Source of the DNA: Vitis vinifera
Taxonomy: Eukaryota; Streptophyta; Magnoliopsida; Vitales; Vitaceae
Direction of reading: 5' to 3'
NCBI RefSeq assembly: GCF_030704535.1
Contig: NC_081818.1
Coordinates: forward strand, 29,282,001 to 29,346,000
DNA length: 64,000 nt
A program made the position numbers and the translations under genes. Position 1 is the stretch's first letter; each line of letters starts with the position of its first letter. This document shows positions 58,901-64,000 of this stretch, piece by piece. The notes beneath the pieces were generated by a model. It was given only the letters and a program-made list of their open reading frames with translations, made no database searches and was not told where the DNA came from.

Positions 58901-60057
58901 ATTATGTGCTTGCTGATTTATTTAGGAAAGCAGTTCATGCACAGTATATACTGAAATACTTCAGCTGCTTGATTGACATTGTTGACTGAACTACCTCCAC
59001 TAAGCAGATGTAACTCCAAATGGAACAAATTTGATCAGTAAATCCCAACTAGTAAATAGAACTGCAAAAACTGATCTTGAAGGGGTCAAGCAAACAATAT
59101 ATATTTCTTAGGAAGGACATGATGTAGTGGATACCAAAAAAAAATGGAAACAAAGAAAAATTCCCTGGGATGTGGAATTTTCTACCAGATAACATCAACA
59201 GAAATAGAAGATGCAATTTTTTATTTATTTTTTATTTTTTAAAAAAAAAATGAAGATGAGTTTAGAAGTAGGCAATATGAAATATTGATATAGAAACTGC
59301 CATGCTGATGACCCCAAAACTTTGGGGGAAAGGGAAGACTTGCCAAGCTGTATGTTGATTATTGCAGGATTTTTTTAAAAATGTGTGAGCTGACGCCTCC
59401 CTCACACAGTATTTAACTTTTAAGGATGAATATCTCTTTTCTTCCACTTGATTCATTGTTCAGTTTATTTCTCAAAATGAATGACCCATTGGACCAGTTA
59501 CACAATCATCTTTAAGGCATAGTTTTGTTCTCATTTTCCCTTCATAACTGCATTTTGGGATGTCAAATTTTCCAAATTTTCTTTCCTTCTTCGGTCTTCT
59601 CAGCATCCAAATGGAGCTTTAATGTGTATGCTCATGTTTACCTGTTCGTTTTTATATTGTTCAATATCTCCTAGGAGTTTTAATCACAATGAAAACTGGT
59701 ACTTTAATCTGCTATTAATGGACTAAATTTTGATATGATTTATAGGGAGATTCAGATAATGGTACTCTTTATAGTGTCCTTCTACAGAATGCAGAAACAG
59801 TTGCATTAATCTGTCCCAGCCAAGGTAATTCCAACTATCATAAACCATTGACCCAAAGTTTTGGGGTTTTTTTTCTGTTAGAAATCCTAATTTTGAAGGA
59901 GTCAAAACTTCTCAATCCATTCTTTGCAGGAAGTGGATATCAAAAGAAAGCAATTCCTGTGACCTCACTCAAAGTTGGAGATGAAGTTCTGCTGAGGTTA
60001 CAGGGTGGGGCTCGGCACACTGGAATCGAGATTCAAGAGTTTATTGTTGAAAAATGA
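55988..60057 (+). CDS. 3-dehydroquinate synthase II-like protein (AroB'-type)
   Basis: Ten exons were fitted with GT-AG junctions in phase: 55988-56060, 56179-56451, 56846-57012, 57689-57787, 57919-57987, 58061-58201, 58316-58405, 58700-58867, 59746-59824 and 59930-60057, giving 428 aa. The first 70 or so residues are Ser-rich, like a plastid transit peptide. The rest matches the DHQS-II family: [19 protein letters not shown] at the start, [11 protein letters not shown] mid-way, [35 protein letters not shown], and a C-terminal GGARHTGI motif. Archaeal members make 3-dehydroquinate from an aminodideoxyheptulosonate; plants make dehydroquinate by the classical synthase, so the role here is unknown. 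An earlier ATG (about 55964) opens only a few codons, so 55988 is preferred. Two truncated copies of its 5' end lie at 9640-10087 and 29931-30388. Confidence 0.9.
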
Positions 60058-61221
60058 ACAATCTGAGACAAACAGTTTTTATCCTGTGAAATTAATCTCT
60101 CATAAATGAAAATGATGCTCTTTCTTTCTCATAATGTGATGCAAGTTCAGTATTAGGGCCTTAAATCAATCAATTCAACTTCAGGGGTTGATGACTCTTT
60201 GCAGATCTGACCAGAACTCTTCAGATGGATTCAGGTCAGGTGTCCCTTTCTAATACATGGCTGAACTTAATCTAATATCTTGTTTCACCACTCAATCTAG
60301 AAATCCAACCAAGATTGCTATGTTTAGATAGTATTCAGGTGCACCTAATGTGACTTGCAGCTGTGCTTTGAGTTGCTCTACTTGGACCTTTGCTTGACTG
60401 CATCGGAACTTAGCTGCGGTTGAAATGGGAAAAAGAACCATGGGAGACTGGGGAATCATGAGACAAATGTTAGAAACATGTGAAAAATAATAAAAATTAG
60501 TTTGCCGATTTAAAAATAATAATAAAGAATTGGAGACAAATAAGTAGTCCTAAGAAATCTGTAAAACTATCAAGTAGAAGCATGAAGTTAGCATTGCTAT
60601 TTTTATTTCTCTGGCAACAAGGTTGAGGCAGTGGAATTTATTCAGTCAAGATGGTGAATGTTGCTGAAGAAATTGGGAACTGGAAGTTTGTCTTTAATAT
60701 ATAAAATCAAGTAATAGCTCATGCTTTATGTTAAACTTACCATGATTGCATACATGTATTATTGACCAACAACATCCTAATTGGGAACTGGAAGTCTGTT
60801 TTTAATATATAAATCTCTTGAAAAATCTTATTATATCTTGATTATTGTTCAAGGATTAGCCTTCAGAACGTTGGCAAGATGCTAAGGGAGCTTCAGAGTT
60901 TCAAGGAAGAGTGTATCAGGTGTATATAGAATTTCTGGGGTTTTGCTCTTATGCTTTGTATTTTTTTAATTTTTACTAATGGTATTTCTTGCTAAGAGGA
61001 AAAGTTGTCTAGGGATTTTGGACTGTCTCTCTCACCATCTGAAGGTACTGAAGACAAAAGTCTAGAGGCAGCTCCTACTGCGTTGTGGAAAATATATCTG
61101 CCATAAAAGTCAAAATAAAGACTTCAAAGAAGGCATCCAAAGACTGGGTTGACTTTCAGTGCCTGTATCAGCAGTTCAAATAACCAATATTTCAAGTCTC
61201 AAGACCATAATATCATCAAAC
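60058..61221. other. DHQS 3' UTR and RLK4 upstream region
   Basis: No gene was seen between the DHQS stop and RLK4. A direct repeat around TTGGGAACTGGAAGT and TTTAATATATAAA occurs at about 60670-60705 and 60779-60812. The RLK1-3 promoter module is absent here, in line with RLK4 being an older, separate paralogue. Confidence 0.55.
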
Positions 61222-63528
61222 ATGGCTCATTCCATTTCTGAGGTAGGATTAATTTGGGCAGTGGTTACCATGGCCTTCTACCATGCTGCAACAATTGAAG
61301 CATCTACCCAGTTTGAGGCTCTGATTAGCACTGGTTGGTGGTCCAGCGACACTTCAGATCATTGCAAGTGGCATGGCATAATTTGCAATGGTTCGGGAAA
61401 CGTCACTGAAATAAACCTTCATAATTGCAGCAGAGGGTTGGGTGAGCTTAGCAAACTGGAGTTTCCTTCATTTCAGAGCCTAGTGCGGCTTGAACTTAGC
61501 AGTTGTGGACTCAATGGTAGCATCCCACCCCAAATAGGTAAGCTTACAGAACTCACCCACCTTGATCTGTCTGGGAATTTTCTCACGGGTGAGCTACCAG
61601 TTTCCCTGGCTAACCTTACCCAATTGGTGGAGCTTCACCTTTCCCAGAATCATATATATGGCTCAATCCCTTCCAAAATTGGGAGCATGAAGAATCTAAT
61701 TGATCTGAATTTGGGAGATAACCATCTTGTTGGTGCCATCCCTCCTTCTTTGAGCCAGCTGACGAAGCTGACCTTTCTTTATCTGAATGGGAATCAAATT
61801 AACGGTTCCATCCCTTTAGAAATAGGAAATTTAGAGAATCTGATTTATCTGCTGCTGAATGACAACAATCTCACTGGTTTATCTCATGGGATCGGAGGAC
61901 TTATCAATCTTATATATTTAAGCCTCTCGAGAAACAAGATCAGTCAACCGATCCCTGAGGAACTTGGTAACTGTTCCAGTCTGCAGCACTTGGATTTGAG
62001 CAACAATTATTTCACCGGAGACATTCCTATTCAGATTGGTGATCTTGCACTACATCGTATTGATCTTAGCAATAATTTACTCGTGGGAAGGATACCATCT
62101 GGGTTCCAAAATTTGAGGAGCTTAGATTACATGAATCTCTCCCACAATAAACTCTCTGGCACCATTCCTTCCCTTACAACTGGACATTGATCGATTTATC
62201 ATACAATGATCTGGAGGGCCATATACCATTTGAATTGCAGAATGCATCTCAGCCTGGTGCATTTGATCACAACAAGGGTTTATGTGGAGAAATCAGAGGC
62301 TGGCCACACTGCAAAAAGGGGCACAGAATCAAAATGATTATTGTTATTTCTTTGTCCACCATCCTGTTTCTATCATTTGCAGTCTTTGGGTGTCTGTTTC
62401 TCTCAGCCCAGAAGAAGAGAAGAGATAAAAAAATTCTACCAACAGAAGCAGCAGCTCCAAGGCATGGGGATCTATTCTCAATATGGGGCTTCGATGGAAG
62501 GCTTGTTTATGAAGATATAATCAAGGCAACAAAGGATTTTGATATTAAATATTGCATAGGTGCTGGAGGTTCTAGCAGAGTCTACAAGGCACAACTGCCT
62601 GATGGAAATGTGGTTGCCTTGAAGAAACTTCACCATCTGGAGATTGAGGAGCCAGCTTATATAAAAAGCTTCAAAACTGAGGTACAAATATTATCAGCGA
62701 TAAGGCATCGCGATATTGTGAAACTTCATGGCTTCTGTCAGCATAAAAAAGCTATGTTTCTAATTTATGACTACAAAGAAAGAGGGAACTTGTGCAACAT
62801 GCTGAGAAATGAAGTTGGAGCTGTGGAATTAGATTGGATTAAGAGAGTGAACGTTGTCAAAAGCATCGCTCACGCCTTATCCTATATGCATCATGATTGT
62901 AACACACCAATAATTCATCGCGACATCTCCAGCAACAATATCCTTTTAGATTCAGAGTTAAAGGCTTTTGTATCTGATTTTGGTACCGCTAAACTTATAT
63001 ATCCAAATTCATCGAATCAAACCCTTCTTGCAGGCACATACGGCTATATTGCACCAGGTGAGTGGCTATGCCTTTTACAATGCTAAGGCCTAATGTGAAA
63101 AAATAGAGAAAGAATTACATAAACCTTGTTCTTTGCAAAATATTTATGTTTCATTTTATATTTGTTTGGTAGAGCTTGCCTACACGTTGGTCGTGACAGA
63201 AAAATGTGATGTTTATAGTTTTGGGGTGGTGGCACTTGAGACAATGATGGGAAAGCATCCAAAAGAGCTTATCACCTTACCACCCTCATCAGCACAAAGT
63301 ATAATGCTTGGGGATATATTAGACGCACGCCTCTCACCTCCTGCAGATCTGCGAGTTCTTAAAGATGTAATTCCTGTAGTAAGGATGGCGCTCAAATGCA
63401 TAGATTCCAATCTTCAATCCCGCCCAACAATGCAGCATGTGTCCGGAGCGCTTCTTGCTCATTCACCATTCCCCAAGGTGCCCTTTCATGAGATTTCCCT
63501 CTGGCATCTAATGAATCAAGATGTATAA
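61222..63528 (+). CDS. RLK4: divergent MIK2-like LRR receptor-like kinase with a frame shift
   Basis: Signal peptide ([10 protein letters not shown] start; an in-frame ATG at 61159 is less likely), an LRR cap (CKWHGIIC) and about 10 LRRs read to 62190. The continuation [13 protein letters not shown], the membrane helix and the kinase lie in another frame from about 62175 to 63057. The 115-bp GT-AG intron (63058-63172) and exon 2 (63173-63528) sit exactly as in RLK1-3. The kinase keeps the VVALKKL Lys, HRD, DFG and APE. One frame change near 62160-62185 separates ectodomain from kinase. It is either a young pseudogene, an assembly error, or (less likely) two products. The rest shows no decay. 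By eye it is clearly more distant from RLK1-3 than they are from each other. Confidence 0.8.
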
Positions 63529-64000
63529 TTCTGCTTCTAAATTTGGATCTGAAATTGAACCTTTGTTATTGAGTTCCATTCATCAACAGCTCAATCCTTT
63601 GTTTATGGACAGATTAATAATGTAACTGAAGTTATGACAACATTTGAACTTGTCATTGTCCTTTCTCCACCTGCTTCCTACAATTAGCTGTAAGGGAATT
63701 TGAGAAAACAAGATAAAATAGCTGAGGGAGGACCGTAAGAAAACATCATGGATCAATTTTTCATGTTCAAAACAGAGTACAATCAACAAAAGCAAAAGCC
63801 CATGATTCTCTCCAGGCTACTCCTTCAATCTCCTCCACCTACTTCTCTCACTCACATCTCAAAAAGGAAAAACCAACACATCAGCATTAACTTCAAGATA
63901 CAGTCTCAGCATTTTTTGTTCAATTTTTCAAGATGCCCCCAATCCCTTTAACAGATAGCATGTAAGATAAGGAAGTGACATGGGGAAGAAACAGATGGAC
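63529..64000. other. RLK4 3' flank, window end
   Basis: 3' UTR and intergenic DNA. The last 250 bp are less AT-rich and could be the 3' end of a minus-strand neighbour beyond the window, but no conserved frame was recognised. Confidence 0.4.

Noticed and set aside
62187-63086. A separate kinase gene starting at 62187
   Set aside because: There is no ATG at that point. The frame continues the RLK4 ectodomain across one frame change, and the intron and exon 2 are those of the same gene.

Overview
The window is AT-rich plant nuclear DNA, most likely grapevine (Vitis). Supporting signs are plant-type GT-AG introns, leucine-rich-repeat receptor kinases of the MIK2 type, a nuclear 3-dehydroquinate synthase II-like gene with ten short exons, a plant Ty1/copia retrotransposon, and many PIF/Harbinger and hAT-type small elements. 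The species call is inference. All recognisable host genes lie on the plus strand.

The backbone is a tandem cluster of MIK2-like LRR receptor-like kinases (RLKs), each with one long exon and a 356-bp second exon split inside the kinase activation segment (CCA G|AG, the APE motif). RLK1 (6145-8659, 783 aa) and RLK3 (50987-53847, 878 aa) are intact. RLK2 (24209-28951) is a recent pseudogene carrying a 2.1-kb Harbinger element in its LRR exon and an 8-bp insertion in the kinase. RLK4 (61222-63528) is a more divergent paralogue with one frame shift between LRRs and membrane segment. Between RLK3 and RLK4 lies the intact DHQS-II-like gene (55988-60057, 10 exons, 428 aa).

Positions 1 to about 19.65 kb and about 19.65 to 40.6 kb are two copies of one tandem segment. 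Each holds an RLK, its 3' flank, a truncated 5' end of the DHQS-like gene (promoter, exon 1, intron 1, part of exon 2), an old solo LTR and a boundary block resembling the RLK promoter. The parental order RLK-DHQS survives at 51-60 kb, so the array probably grew by unequal exchange joining DHQS exon 2 to RLK upstream DNA. From 40.6 to 50.9 kb lie relics of further units: an RLK 3' flank whose gene body is gone (42.8-45.9 kb), a scrap of RLK 5' coding sequence (47.29 kb), and a 3 x 181-bp tandem array of the promoter-derived module (46.13-46.68 kb). That module occurs about 14 times in the window.

Mobile elements with readable ends and target duplications are: solo LTR pair 10502-12655 / 30836-32955; a 6.1-kb LTR-type element 13366-19446 that carries a fragment resembling the strigolactone F-box gene MAX2 and a nested solo LTR 14690-16308; copia element 33786-40567; Harbinger element 25164-27306; hAT-type elements 41387-42590 and 44726-45291; and Tourist-like MITEs 4111-4437, 22165-22491 and 43816-44141. 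The solo LTR pair predates the segment duplication. The 13366 element, the Harbinger element and the copia element are each in one copy only and probably postdate it.

No wholly new system is evident. The most unusual features are the amplified RLK promoter module, the captured MAX2-like fragment, and the hitch-hiking DHQS 5' fragments.
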